DNA of 17,682 bases from JAVKFF01 sp040226215 (lineage in GTDB: Bacteria > Pseudomonadota > Alphaproteobacteria > DSM-16000 > Inquilinaceae), in the NCBI GenBank assembly GCA_040226215.1, contig JAVKFF010000192.1:1-17682 (forward strand), in the 5' to 3' direction. The position numbers and the translations under genes were made by a program. Shown here in pieces: positions 1 to 7,145 of this stretch (position 1 is the stretch's first letter; the number at the start of each line of letters is the position of its first letter). The notes under the pieces are model-generated. The model was not told the DNA's origin. It saw nothing but the letters and a program-made list of their open reading frames with translations, and ran no database searches.

Positions 1-1200
1 GACGCCTTCGTCGCCAGCCAGAAGGCCGAGGGCTGGATCCCCCTGCCCGACCGCTACGACGATGGCGGCATCTCCGGCGGCACGCTCGACCGCCCAGCGC
101 TTCAGCGGCTCCTTGCCGACATCGAGGCGGGGCTGGTCGACATCGTCGTGGTCTACAAGATCGACCGGCTGTCCCGCGCCCTGATGGACTTCGCCCGCCT
201 GGTCGAGCTGTTCGACCGGCATCAGGTGACCTTCGTCTCGGTCACCCAGTCCTTCAACACCACCACGTCGATGGGCCGGCTCACCCTCAACATCCTGCTC
301 TCCTTCGCCCAGTTCGAGCGCGAGGTGGCGGGCGAGCGCATCCGCGACAAGGTTGCCGCCAGCCGCAAGAAGGGTCTGTGGATGGGCGGCCACCCGCCGC
401 TCGGCTACGACGTCGTCGACCGCCGGCTGGTGGTAAACGAGGCCGAGGCCGCGACAGTGCGTCTGATCTTCAGCCGCTTCCTGGAGATCGGTTCGGCCAC
501 CACGCTGGCCCGCCAGCTGTCAGCCGAGGGCGTCACCAGCAAGCGCGGCCGGCCAATCGACAAGGGCTTCGTCTACAAGCTGCTGGCCAACCGGGTCTAC
601 ATCGGCCTGGCCGTACACAAGGGCGAGGCCTATCCCGGCCAGCACGCACCCATCATCGACCGGGATCTTTGGGACCGGGTGCACGCCATCCTGAAGGAGA
701 GCCCGCGGGCCCGGGCAGCGAAGACACGGGCGCAGACCCCGGCCCTGCTGAAGGGCCTGCTCGTCGGTCCCTCCGGCCGGGCGATGACGCCGACCCACAC
801 GCGGCGGAAGCAGAAGCTCTACCGCTACTATGTCGACCAGGCCCTGCTGAAGGGCTGCCAGGTGACCTCCCCTGCCGCCCGGGTGCCGGCCGCCGCCGTC
901 GAGGGCGCGGTGATCGACCAACTGCGCCGGCTCCTGCGCAGTCCCGAGATCGTGGTCGGCACCTGGAGGGCGCTCAGGGCCGAGGGTGAGATTGTCGCCG
1001 AGATGCAGGTCCGCGACGCCATCCACGGCTTCGACGCCCTCTGGGACGAGCTGTTCCCGGCCGAGCAGGCCCGCATCGTCCAGATTCTGGTAGAGAAGGT
1101 CCGGGTCGACGATGACGGACTGGCGATCACGCTCCGGACCGACGGCCTGACACGGTTGTGGCGGGAGGTCGGGGAACCGGCCGAGCGGCAGGCAGCGTGA
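1..1200 (+). CDS. Serine recombinase (resolvase/invertase family), 5' end off-window
   Basis: The frame is open from the first base to the TGA at 1198-1200, so about 399 residues are visible and the N-terminus lies off-window. The visible part begins inside the resolvase catalytic domain: DDGGISGGTLDRP near residue 20, then YKIDRLSR (Arg56 and Arg59 by window codon count), the arginines that help activate the scissile phosphate in this family. The E-helix FAQFEREVAGERIRDK follows. The nucleophilic serine of the N-terminal VRVST-type motif must be in the missing part. Next come a Recombinase domain starting at PPLGYDV near residue 135 and a C-terminal region around LLKGLL...YRYYV that corresponds to the zinc-beta-ribbon but lacks the CxxC pair (GPSG instead). 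The protein should catalyse site-specific DNA exchange. The next gene overlaps its stop by one base, so the two are probably cotranslated. Whether it is active cannot be judged without the N-terminus. Confidence 0.93.
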   Translation, partial: DAFVASQKAEGWIPLPDRYDDGGISGGTLDRPALQRLLADIEAGLVDIVVVYKIDRLSRALMDFARLVELFDRHQVTFVSVTQSFNTTTSMGRLTLNILLSFAQFEREVAGERIRDKVAASRKKGLWMGGHPPLGYDVVDRRLVVNEAEAATVRLIFSRFLEIGSATTLARQLSAEGVTSKRGRPIDKGFVYKLLANRVYIGLAVHKGEAYPGQHAPIIDRDLWDRVHAILKESPRARAAKTRAQTPALLKGLLVGPSGRAMTPTHTRRKQKLYRYYVDQALLKGCQVTSPAARVPAAAVEGAVIDQLRRLLRSPEIVVGTWRALRAEGEIVAEMQVRDAIHGFDALWDELFPAEQARIVQILVEKVRVDDDGLAITLRTDGLTRLWREVGEPAERQAA

Positions 1201-1631
1201 TGGCGGGCGAGACAGTGACCGTGCGGGTGCCGATGGCCTTCACCCGGCGCGGCGGGCGGAAGGTCGTGGTCGTGCCGGATGGCTCCGATGCCTGGGTGCC
1301 CGCGCCGCGGGTCGACGGGACGCTGGTCCGGGCGCTGGCCCGGGCGCATCGCTGGCAGCGGATGCTGGATGAGGGGAGGTACGCGACGATTGGCGAGATG
1401 GCGCGGGTGGAGGGTGTCAGCACGGGCTATGTGAGCCGCATACTCCGCCTCACGTTGATTGCGCCCGACATCGTCGAAGCGATCCTTGTTGGCTCTCAAA
1501 GATTGGGACCAGTTTGCCTGGCGTTCGAAATCGATCCCCAATCGCCCTGGGTTCAACAACTCGCAGACTTGAGTCTCGACCGACAATTCGGATCTCAACA
1601 ATCAACTTCGCAGCTTGACCGAATTTCTTAG
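1200..1631 (+). CDS. Small helix-turn-helix protein paired with the recombinase
   Basis: The ATG at 1200 shares its A with the recombinase TGA, giving translational coupling and fixing the start; the product is 143 residues. Residues 62-83 (ATIGEMARVEGVSTGYVSRI) read as a helix-turn-helix of the kind found in small proteins that travel with resolvase-type recombinases. I know no proven function; a DNA-binding accessory or directionality role is only inference. The N-terminal half is rich in valine, arginine and glycine. Up to about residue 96 (LTLIAPDIVEAIL) it looks like the usual family, where I would expect a short end with a leucine-rich, PFPVEW-like motif. Instead it continues into Gln/Ser-rich sequence, and base composition falls steeply into an AT-rich patch. 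The C-terminus may therefore be a fusion made by rearrangement. Confidence 0.75.
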   Translation: MAGETVTVRVPMAFTRRGGRKVVVVPDGSDAWVPAPRVDGTLVRALARAHRWQRMLDEGRYATIGEMARVEGVSTGYVSRILRLTLIAPDIVEAILVGSQRLGPVCLAFEIDPQSPWVQQLADLSLDRQFGSQQSTSQLDRIS

Positions 1632-1740
1632 CATCCAGAAATTTATTTAGGAAAATATAATAAAATGCACTCACGCTTAGAATATATAGTTCTATTGCAC
1701 AATATCTCACCTGAGCTAATTTTCTCAATCCCACATTAAT
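1631..1740. other. AT-rich patch at the edge of the mobile segment
   Basis: I count 33 G or C in these 110 bases (30 percent), while the recombinase genes just upstream are visibly very GC-rich. No convincing gene is present; it has A/T runs such as atttatttaggaaaatata. It starts where the accessory gene ends. Likely readings are a junction or scar of inserted DNA, or an attachment region; no terminal repeats can be seen from this side alone. Confidence 0.5.
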
Positions 1741-1741
1741 C

Positions 1742-1885
1742 TTGGAACGACTTTTGAAGCCGCCTACTCCGGAAGGTGAGGAGAAAAAGACGCAGTTCGA
1801 ATGGCATCGGCCGGATATGTCACGAGAACTCAATCGGATAGGCGCCGCCGATATCATTCGACGGCGCCTTACCGGTAAACTCTAG
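1742..1885 (+). pseudogene. Possible short gene remnant, 47 codons from a TTG
   Basis: An open stretch runs from a TTG at 1742 to a TAG at 1883-1885. It contains peptides such as LLKPPTPEGEEKKTQFEWHR and ends RRRLTGKL. There is no ATG at the front and no obvious ribosome binding site. The charged, non-random content suggests the tail of a once longer gene whose front was lost at the AT-rich junction, but I recognise no family. It overlaps the stop codon of the convergent zinc-ribbon gene by three bases. It could equally be chance. Confidence 0.2.
1840..1869. terminator. Hairpin between convergent reading frames
   Basis: An imperfect inverted repeat: aggcgccgccg (1840-1850) and cgacggcgcct (1859-1869) pair over 11 bases with one mismatch around an 8-base loop. 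It lies 13 bases past the stop of the minus-strand zinc-ribbon gene and could end its transcript. Neither side has a clear T-run, so a classical intrinsic terminator is not certain. Confidence 0.35.
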
Positions 1886-2160
1886 AAATCAAACAGGTCA
1901 GCGAGACGTGATCGGCGCCTGCCGCCGTTGCGATGGCGGCGATCGTCATCATCATCATCATAGTCGTCATCATGATACCGTCGGCGATCATTGGGCCGGG
2001 CTTCGGCCATCGTCTCCTCCTTCACCAGCGCTATCAACTTCTCAAGTTCGCCCTTGTCCAGCCAGACTCCGCCTGTTGACGGGCAGACATCAAACTCGAC
2101 GCCGTAGCGATAGATCTGACGCATGGGCGCACCATCAATGGGGGAATTCAGCAAAGGCAT
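1882..2160 (-). CDS. TFIIB-type zinc-ribbon-like protein with poly-Asp tail
   Basis: The product is 92 residues. Its ATG at 2160 is preceded by AGAGGAG at a normal distance. Residues 6-42 follow the plan of the zf-TFIIB family: CPxDG-like start, a YGVEFDVCP segment and GGVWLDKGELEKL. The usual four zinc cysteines are mostly gone: the first pair reads SPID, and of the second pair only Cys26 remains, with Thr at 29. Zinc binding is therefore doubtful. Residues about 58-82 are Arg/Asp/His-rich with a run of Asp encoded by a CAT/GTC-type trinucleotide repeat on the plus strand (1946-1975). The C-terminus, LADLFDF, matches the short LFDF tail common in this family and supports the frame through the low-complexity part. 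Function unknown; no membrane segment or signal peptide. It stands alone between the mobile region and the LysR gene. Confidence 0.8.
   Translation of the reverse strand: MPLLNSPIDGAPMRQIYRYGVEFDVCPSTGGVWLDKGELEKLIALVKEETMAEARPNDRRRYHDDDYDDDDDDRRHRNGGRRRSRLADLFDF
1946..1975. repeat. Trinucleotide repeat encoding the poly-Asp tail
   Basis: A CAT-rich trinucleotide run (tcatcatcatcatcat, then tcgtcatcatgat) lies inside the zinc-ribbon gene and gives DDDYDDDDDD on the minus strand. Repeats of three bases can expand or shrink without breaking the frame. Confidence 0.6.
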
Positions 2161-2522
2161 CGTCGCAGCTCCTCTTAAGATTGAGATGTCGGGAGCATCG
2201 ATGCGCGGCGCAGGCCGTAGCGTTCCGTCCGAGCCGACATCGGTGCGATCCCGATGCGGTCCGACATCACAGCATGAACAATTTGGTCAGCGCTGTCAGA
2301 GGGGCCCGGCCCGCGTGCAAAAGATGACCGCGCCTTCACCGGAATTCAAGAGGTGCTTCACAATGTAGCAAGCCGCTAGCCATGCCCTTCGCGCCACTTG
2401 CTGCGTGGCGCTTGCCGCTGTGAGCCAGGGAGAGCGGATCAGGCGGTGCATCAAGGGTGGCCGGCCGATGTTGGATGGCTCCATCTCCACCCGACGCGCG
2501 GCGCGCGGAGCCCGCTTTTCCT
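2161..2522. other. Gene-free interval between zinc-ribbon gene and lysR
   Basis: No convincing gene in 362 bases. It holds the ribosome binding site, and presumably the promoter, of the zinc-ribbon gene at its left end. A hairpin gcgccac (2391-2397) / gtggcgc (2405-2411) with a 7-base loop may help end the lysR transcript, though no T-run follows. Several short open frames exist on both strands but none has a recognisable protein or a good ribosome binding site. Confidence 0.5.
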
Positions 2523-3425
2523 TCAGCCGATCGCGTCGCTCAGCCACTCGCGGATGGCATCCGCGATCGTCGTCAGTTCCTCGCTTAGCGGTGAACGCGC
2601 CCGCCACAAGACCGCCAGCTCCCGGTAAGGCGGCCGGTCGATAACCGGCAGTGTCACCACCTGTGTGTCCTTTTCAGCCTCTAAGCGTGCGTAGAGCTGG
2701 GGCAGGAATGTGATACCGATGCCGAGACCGACCATCTGGCGCAGCGCGTCCAGGCTCGTGCCTTCATAATCGGTCAGCGCACGCGCTCCAATCTCCTCGC
2801 ATAAGGCACCCGCCTGCTCGTGCAGGCGGTGCCCGGACTCCATGATCAGCACTTCCTCACCAGCCAGGTCGCTCCGTCTGAGGGCCTTGCGGCCTGCCAA
2901 ACGATGTTCGACGGACAGAGCGACGAGAAGTGGTTCCACCGCCAGAGGCCTTACCTGCACCCCTTGTCGCTCGATCGGCAGAGGCAGAATGAGGAGATCG
3001 AAATTCCCTTGCGTGAGTTGCGTGAGCAGGTCATCCGCCTTTCCCTCCCGCACATAGATCTTCAGCCGCGGATAGGCGGCATGCAGCCCCGGTAGCACAT
3101 GCGGCATCAGGTACGGGCCAATGGTTGGAAGCACGCCCAGCCGTATCGTGCCTGTGAAAGGCTGCAGGGAGTGCCGGGCAATATCGCTCAACTCCTCGAC
3201 ATCGCGCAGGATAAGGCGCCCGCGTTCAGCGATCGCCTCCCCGACCGGCGTCAGGATCACATGCGATCGGCTGCGTTCCACCAGCGTCACGCCAAGCTGC
3301 GCCTCGAGTTGGCGGAGCTGCGTACTGAGAGCGGGCTGCGTGATGTGCAAGGTCTCCGCGGCACGGCGGAAATGCAGATGATCGGCGATCCCAATCAGGG
3401 CCCGGAGCTGTCGAAAACTTATCAT
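2523..3425 (-). CDS. OxyR-like LysR-family regulator lacking the peroxidatic cysteine
   Basis: The product is 300 residues, a normal LysR length. Residues 3-60 form the winged helix-turn-helix (FRQLRALIGIADHLHFRRAA, then ITQPALSTQLRQLE). The effector domain closely follows OxyR: LGVLPTIGPYLMPHVLP (97-112), GTSLDALRQMVGLGIGITFL (222-241) and RARSPLSEEL near 275. In OxyR of E. coli the H2O2-sensing Cys199 sits in GHCLRDQA; here the same place reads GHRLHEQA, so Arg200 replaces it, while the resolving cysteine survives as Cys209 (ALCEEIG). The codon is CGC (2826-2828, minus strand), one base from TGC. It therefore probably cannot sense peroxide by the classical disulfide. It is divergent from the usp-mrp unit, 104 bases away, and is the obvious candidate to regulate it. 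No Shine-Dalgarno precedes the ATG, and the likely -10 lies about 9 bases before it, so the mRNA may be nearly leaderless. Confidence 0.9.
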   Translation of the reverse strand: MISFRQLRALIGIADHLHFRRAAETLHITQPALSTQLRQLEAQLGVTLVERSRSHVILTPVGEAIAERGRLILRDVEELSDIARHSLQPFTGTIRLGVLPTIGPYLMPHVLPGLHAAYPRLKIYVREGKADDLLTQLTQGNFDLLILPLPIERQGVQVRPLAVEPLLVALSVEHRLAGRKALRRSDLAGEEVLIMESGHRLHEQAGALCEEIGARALTDYEGTSLDALRQMVGLGIGITFLPQLYARLEAEKDTQVVTLPVIDRPPYRELAVLWRARSPLSEELTTIADAIREWLSDAIG

Positions 3426-3439
3426 GATAAAAATATCAT
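3424..3439. promoter_or_regulatory. Perfect inverted repeat over the lysR start: candidate operator
   Basis: ATGATA, four A, TATCAT: a perfect 6-base inverted repeat that covers the lysR start codon and part of its likely -10 box. LysR regulators usually repress their own gene and act on the divergent promoter from such a site. Binding by this regulator is an inference. Confidence 0.4.
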
Positions 3440-3462
3440 ATCAAAGACGGAAAAATTTTGAA
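3435..3462 (-). promoter_or_regulatory. Likely promoter of the lysR gene
   Basis: Read on the minus strand: TTCAAA (3457-3462), a 16-base spacer, then TATGAT (3435-3440), close to a sigma70 consensus. The start of transcription would fall only a few bases before or at the ATG at 3425. The region is AT-rich, so a chance match is possible. Confidence 0.4.
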
Positions 3463-3529
3463 TTGGAATAATCAGGCCTGTCGTTCCAGCTCAATTATGC
3501 CTATTGCGAGTGCGCCGGGAGGGGATACC

Positions 3530-4462
3530 ATGTTCAATCACGCCATCATCGTCCTGGAGAGTGACGAGTCGCCGCCGATTGACGCGTTGAGTGAATTTCT
3601 AGCGAGCACCTGTCGACGGGTAACCCTCGCCAGCGTCGAGGAGAAGGGTAGTGACCCGGACCAGCGCGAGCAGTCCGTGCGTGGACTGGTCGCCAGGTGC
3701 AGACGGCGACGTCTGCATGTCGGGGTTGCCCGCCTTAATGGGCATCCGGGAACCGCGCTGCAGACCATCGAGGCGCGATCCGGCGGCGACCTGATCATCT
3801 TTCCGGCCGACGGTGACAGTGACCGCACGCGCTGGCGGATGACGAGGACGCGACGTCTGGCGCTGCAACGAAGTCGTGCTCCTCTGTGGTTCTGGACCGA
3901 GGCGTTCGGCGCGCCGCCGCGCATTGCCGCCTTGGCCGATCCGGACGACACCGACCACACGCGGCAAGGCCTCAACATTGCGGCGATCCATGCCGCGTCG
4001 CGGCTGGCGGCCGCTTCCCAAGGCCCCTTATCGGTGATCAATTCCTGCCTGCCATTCGGTACGAAGACCGCAGCGGAGAGTCCCTTTCTCCGAGTCTCGC
4101 CAGCTACCTTGGAGCGCGAATGCGCGGCACTGGCCGAACAGCGCCGTCTTGCGCTGTTCAATCTGTTGCGCCTGTCGGGCCTGGGATGGGATGCATCAGA
4201 CATCAGGGTGATCATGGGCGACACCGTCGCCGATCTACCGGAAATCGTTGAGCGCGACTACGATCTGGTCGTGATGGGATGCTGCGGTCGATCGCACCTT
4301 CGTGCCCTATTACGCCCCAATACCGCGGAGAGGCTTCTGCCTCGGTTGAGCCGATCGGTCCTCGTGCTCAAGACGCCCCTGCAGCTGCCAATTGACGATC
4401 GGACCAGCCTTCGCGACCCGCTGACGGATGCAACGGTCGAGCGCGAACGCGCCGCAATCTAG
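3530..4462 (+). CDS. Tandem-domain universal stress protein, UspE-like
   Basis: The product is 310 residues with two UspA-like halves, the same size and layout as UspE. The start chosen is the ATG at 3530, with GGGAGGGGA at 3517-3525; an upstream TTG frame extension lacks a binding site. The first half (FNHAIIVLESDES..., about 1-145) is degenerate, with GGDLIIFPADGDS in place of a nucleotide-binding loop. The second half (about 150-290) ends with YDLVVMGCCGRSHLRALL, RPNTAERLL and SVLVLKTP, which matches the GxxG...NTAE loop of UspE-type domains rather than the ATP-binding GxxG-9x-G(S/T). It is soluble and cytoplasmic. It lies 17 bases before mrpA in the same direction and is very likely cotranscribed with the antiporter, so a role in stress tolerance tied to ion homeostasis is plausible but unproven. 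Confidence 0.88.
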   Translation: MFNHAIIVLESDESPPIDALSEFLASTCRRVTLASVEEKGSDPDQREQSVRGLVARCRRRRLHVGVARLNGHPGTALQTIEARSGGDLIIFPADGDSDRTRWRMTRTRRLALQRSRAPLWFWTEAFGAPPRIAALADPDDTDHTRQGLNIAAIHAASRLAAASQGPLSVINSCLPFGTKTAAESPFLRVSPATLERECAALAEQRRLALFNLLRLSGLGWDASDIRVIMGDTVADLPEIVERDYDLVVMGCCGRSHLRALLRPNTAERLLPRLSRSVLVLKTPLQLPIDDRTSLRDPLTDATVERERAAI

Positions 4463-4479
4463 CCCGAGGCAGATCATTC

Positions 4480-6744
4480 ATGTCTCTTCCCGTGCGTTCC
4501 GCAACGGTGACGGCTACCTGCCTGGCACTCACCGTGGGCGGGTTCGCGGCCCTGATGATCGCAGCGGTAACCGGAGGCGGCGCCGCGCCGGATCTGGCGT
4601 GGTCCATTCCATGGATCCCGGCGCTGGATATCGCCCTCGCGTTTCGCCTCGACGGGCTTTCACTGCTCTTCGGCCTGCTGATCACGGGCATCGCCATCGT
4701 GGTGCTTACCTATGCCGCCGCCTATACCCGCGATCCCGCCAAGCGCATCCGCCTGATCGGTCTGCTGACCGCCTTCATGGTCGCCATGCTCGGCCTGGCG
4801 ATGTCAGACGACCTCATCGTGCTGTTCATTTTCTGGGAAATGACAACCATTGTCAGCTTCCTGCTGATCGGGTTCGACCACACCAACCCGACCGCACGGC
4901 GCAACGCCCTGCAGGGCTTGCTGGTGACCGGTCTCGGTGGCCTGGTCATGCTGGCGGGCTTCATCGTTCTCGGAAACGCCGTTGGCACCTATCGGTTGAG
5001 CGAGGTGATCGCCGCAGTTCCCGGCCTGCCGACCGAGGTGCAGACCGCGGCCTTGCTGCTCGTGCTGGCCGGCGCCTTCACCAAGTCAGCGCAGGTGCCG
5101 TTCCACTTCTGGCTACCGAACGCCATGTCCGCCCCGACACCGGTCAGCGCCTATCTGCACAGCGCGACCATGGTGAAGGCCGGCATCTTCCTTCTCGCGC
5201 GTCTACATCCGGCCTTTTCGGGTCACGAGCTTTGGTTCCCCCTGCTCACCGCTTTCGGCGCCACGACCGCGGTCTGGGCGTCGGTGCAGGCGCTGCGGCA
5301 AAGCGACATGAAGCTCGTTCTTGCCCATACGACGGTCATGGCGCTCGGTACGCTGACCATGCTCCTGGCCTCGTCGGAGCCGGTGGCCATCGCCGCGGCG
5401 TTGACATTCCTCATTGTGCACGCGCTCTACAAGTCGACGCTCTTCCTGATGGTGGGCGCCGTTGATCATAGCTGCGGCACACGCGATTGGACCGCTCTTG
5501 GCGGCATGGCCCGATCGATGCCCCTTGTTGCCGTTACCGCCTTTCTCGGCGCCGCGGCCATGTCCGGCTTCCCGCCCTTTCTGGGGTTCATCGGAAAGGA
5601 GCTGAAATACGAAGGAGCCCTGGCCCTGACGAACGAGCCGAGCCTCGTCGCGGCGGCGATCGTGCTCGCCAACGCCATGATGGTCGCCGCAGCGGGTATC
5701 GTCGCACTGAAGCCGTTCCTTGGGCGACCGAGCGGGCCATTGGCGCAACCAACGCGACCGGCCCCGCGGATGATGGTCTGGGGACCGCTCACTCTGGCAC
5801 TCCTTGGCTTGTTGCTCGGACTGATGCCCGATCGTCTGGCCGGGAGTCTGGTCCAGGATGCGACGGTCGCGATCCTCGATCGTCCGTACGAGATGTATCT
5901 GGCGCTCTGGCACGGGATCAATCTGCCCCTGATGCTAAGCGTGGTCACCGTAGCCCTGGGTGTAGCGATATACCTGGCTCTGCCGCATCTGCGGCTCATC
6001 GCGGAGCGCATCGCACGGGCGCTGCCCTGGCGTGCCGATAGCGCCTACGACAGGAGTATGGCCGGCATCCTGGCACTGGCTACCGGCTTGACCCGCGTTG
6101 TTCAGCCCAGCCGCCTAACGCTCCATGTGGGCGCGGTCCTGGCCGTCTTCGCTCTGGTGCTGGTGGTCGGCCTCTGGGCCGCACCACCGGAACTCCCAGC
6201 CCTCGGGATTGGCGACGTCACCGCCTGGGAGGCGGCGGCAATCGTGCTCGTGGCGGGCGGCGCAGTGGGCGCCTGCGTGACGAGATCAAGACTTGCCGCG
6301 CTGACGGCGCTGGGCGCAACCGGAACCGGTCTGACGCTGATCTTCCTGACGCAAAGCGCCGTCGACGTCGCCGTGACCCAGTTCATGGTGGAGACGCTGA
6401 TCGTTCTTCTGGTCGCCGCCGTGATCCCGCGCCTGCCGCGCCTGGCTCCGGACCGGGCCCGCCGAACGCCGGGCTATTGGCTGCGTATCGCGCTTGCCGG
6501 CGGCATAGGTCTAATGGTCTTCCTGCTGATGCTCGGCCTGGCGCCACCCGTCGACCGCACCATCCCCGCCTACTACGAGGCGCAGTCGGTGCCTGGCGGT
6601 CATGGCCGGAATATCGTCAACGTGATCCTTGTCGACTTCCGCGCGCTCGACACGCTCGGAGAGATCATCGTGGTTGTCGTTGCCGCCCTTGGCGCCTACG
6701 CGCTGCTGCGTGGCAGCCGACGCGTCGGAAAGGACGCACGATGA
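4480..6744 (+). CDS. mrpA: Mrp/Mnh cation/proton antiporter subunit A
   Basis: The product is 754 residues, hydrophobic almost throughout, with about 20 membrane spans expected. The N-terminal two thirds resembles NuoL of complex I, with the proton-path residues in place: Glu120 in FIFWEMTTIVSF, Lys202 in GAFTKSAQVPFHFWLP, Lys233 in SATMVKAGIFLLAR, and His314/Lys318 in IVHALYKSTLFLM. The C-terminal part carries the MrpA-specific segment SAVDVAVTQFMVETLIVLL (about 625-645) and an MbhE-like end, GRNIVNVILVDFRALDTLGE, so the subunit is full length. The ATG at 4480 follows a weak GAGG and lies 17 bases after usp. The stop overlaps the next ATG as ATGA. In the Mrp complex this subunit couples proton entry to Na+ (or K+) export across the inner membrane. 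Confidence 0.96.
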   Translation: MSLPVRSATVTATCLALTVGGFAALMIAAVTGGGAAPDLAWSIPWIPALDIALAFRLDGLSLLFGLLITGIAIVVLTYAAAYTRDPAKRIRLIGLLTAFMVAMLGLAMSDDLIVLFIFWEMTTIVSFLLIGFDHTNPTARRNALQGLLVTGLGGLVMLAGFIVLGNAVGTYRLSEVIAAVPGLPTEVQTAALLLVLAGAFTKSAQVPFHFWLPNAMSAPTPVSAYLHSATMVKAGIFLLARLHPAFSGHELWFPLLTAFGATTAVWASVQALRQSDMKLVLAHTTVMALGTLTMLLASSEPVAIAAALTFLIVHALYKSTLFLMVGAVDHSCGTRDWTALGGMARSMPLVAVTAFLGAAAMSGFPPFLGFIGKELKYEGALALTNEPSLVAAAIVLANAMMVAAAGIVALKPFLGRPSGPLAQPTRPAPRMMVWGPLTLALLGLLLGLMPDRLAGSLVQDATVAILDRPYEMYLALWHGINLPLMLSVVTVALGVAIYLALPHLRLIAERIARALPWRADSAYDRSMAGILALATGLTRVVQPSRLTLHVGAVLAVFALVLVVGLWAAPPELPALGIGDVTAWEAAAIVLVAGGAVGACVTRSRLAALTALGATGTGLTLIFLTQSAVDVAVTQFMVETLIVLLVAAVIPRLPRLAPDRARRTPGYWLRIALAGGIGLMVFLLMLGLAPPVDRTIPAYYEAQSVPGGHGRNIVNVILVDFRALDTLGEIIVVVVAALGAYALLRGSRRVGKDAR

Positions 6745-7142
6745 ATTCGATAATCCTGAAGGCCGGCGCCCGCATGCTGAGCGCGCTGCTGATCGCCCTG
6801 TCCATCTATCTTCTGCTACGCGGCCATAACGAGCCCGGCGGCGGCTTTGTCGGCGGCCTTGCCGCGGCGGCAGCTTATGCGCTGATTGCCCTATCGGCCG
6901 GGTGGCGAAGTGCCCGGCGCGCCCTGCCATTGGACCCCCGGGCCATCGCCATGCTCGGCATTGGCGTGGCGGTCGTCGCCGGTCTCCTCGCCGCGCTGAC
7001 GGGCCAGCCCTTCCTGACCGGCCTCTGGTGGAAAGAAGCGGGCCTGCCGCTGGGCACGCCCCTACTGTTTGATGTGGGTGTCTATCTGGCGGTGGTCGGC
7101 GGAGTCTTGACCCTGTTGTTCGCCATTGAACGGGAGGCCTGA
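6741..7142 (+). CDS. mrpB: Mrp antiporter subunit B
   Basis: The product is 133 residues with four hydrophobic segments. The MnhB signature is clear: LLRGHNEPGGGFVGGLAAA (about 26-44), and FLTGLWWKE near residue 95. The ATG at 6741 overlaps the mrpA stop (ATGA), with AAGGA a few bases before it; longer in-frame extensions would lie inside mrpA. It sits in the membrane as part of the Mrp complex. MrpB is separate here rather than fused to MrpA, the typical seven-gene form. Confidence 0.95.
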   Translation: MNSIILKAGARMLSALLIALSIYLLLRGHNEPGGGFVGGLAAAAAYALIALSAGWRSARRALPLDPRAIAMLGIGVAVVAGLLAALTGQPFLTGLWWKEAGLPLGTPLLFDVGVYLAVVGGVLTLLFAIEREA

Positions 7143-7145
7143 GCG

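Noticed and set aside
1450..1857. Minus-strand frame over the AT-rich patch
   Set aside because: Its C-terminal part is the antisense of the accessory gene, and no binding site or family could be seen.
2296..2607. Minus-strand frame downstream of lysR, 103 codons (or 51 from an inner ATG at 2451)
   Set aside because: It overlaps the end of lysR, lacks a convincing ribosome binding site and shows no recognisable motif.
3458..3529. Upstream TTG start extending the universal stress protein by 24 residues
   Set aside because: No Shine-Dalgarno before it, whereas the ATG at 3530 has a strong one and fits the start of the Usp fold.
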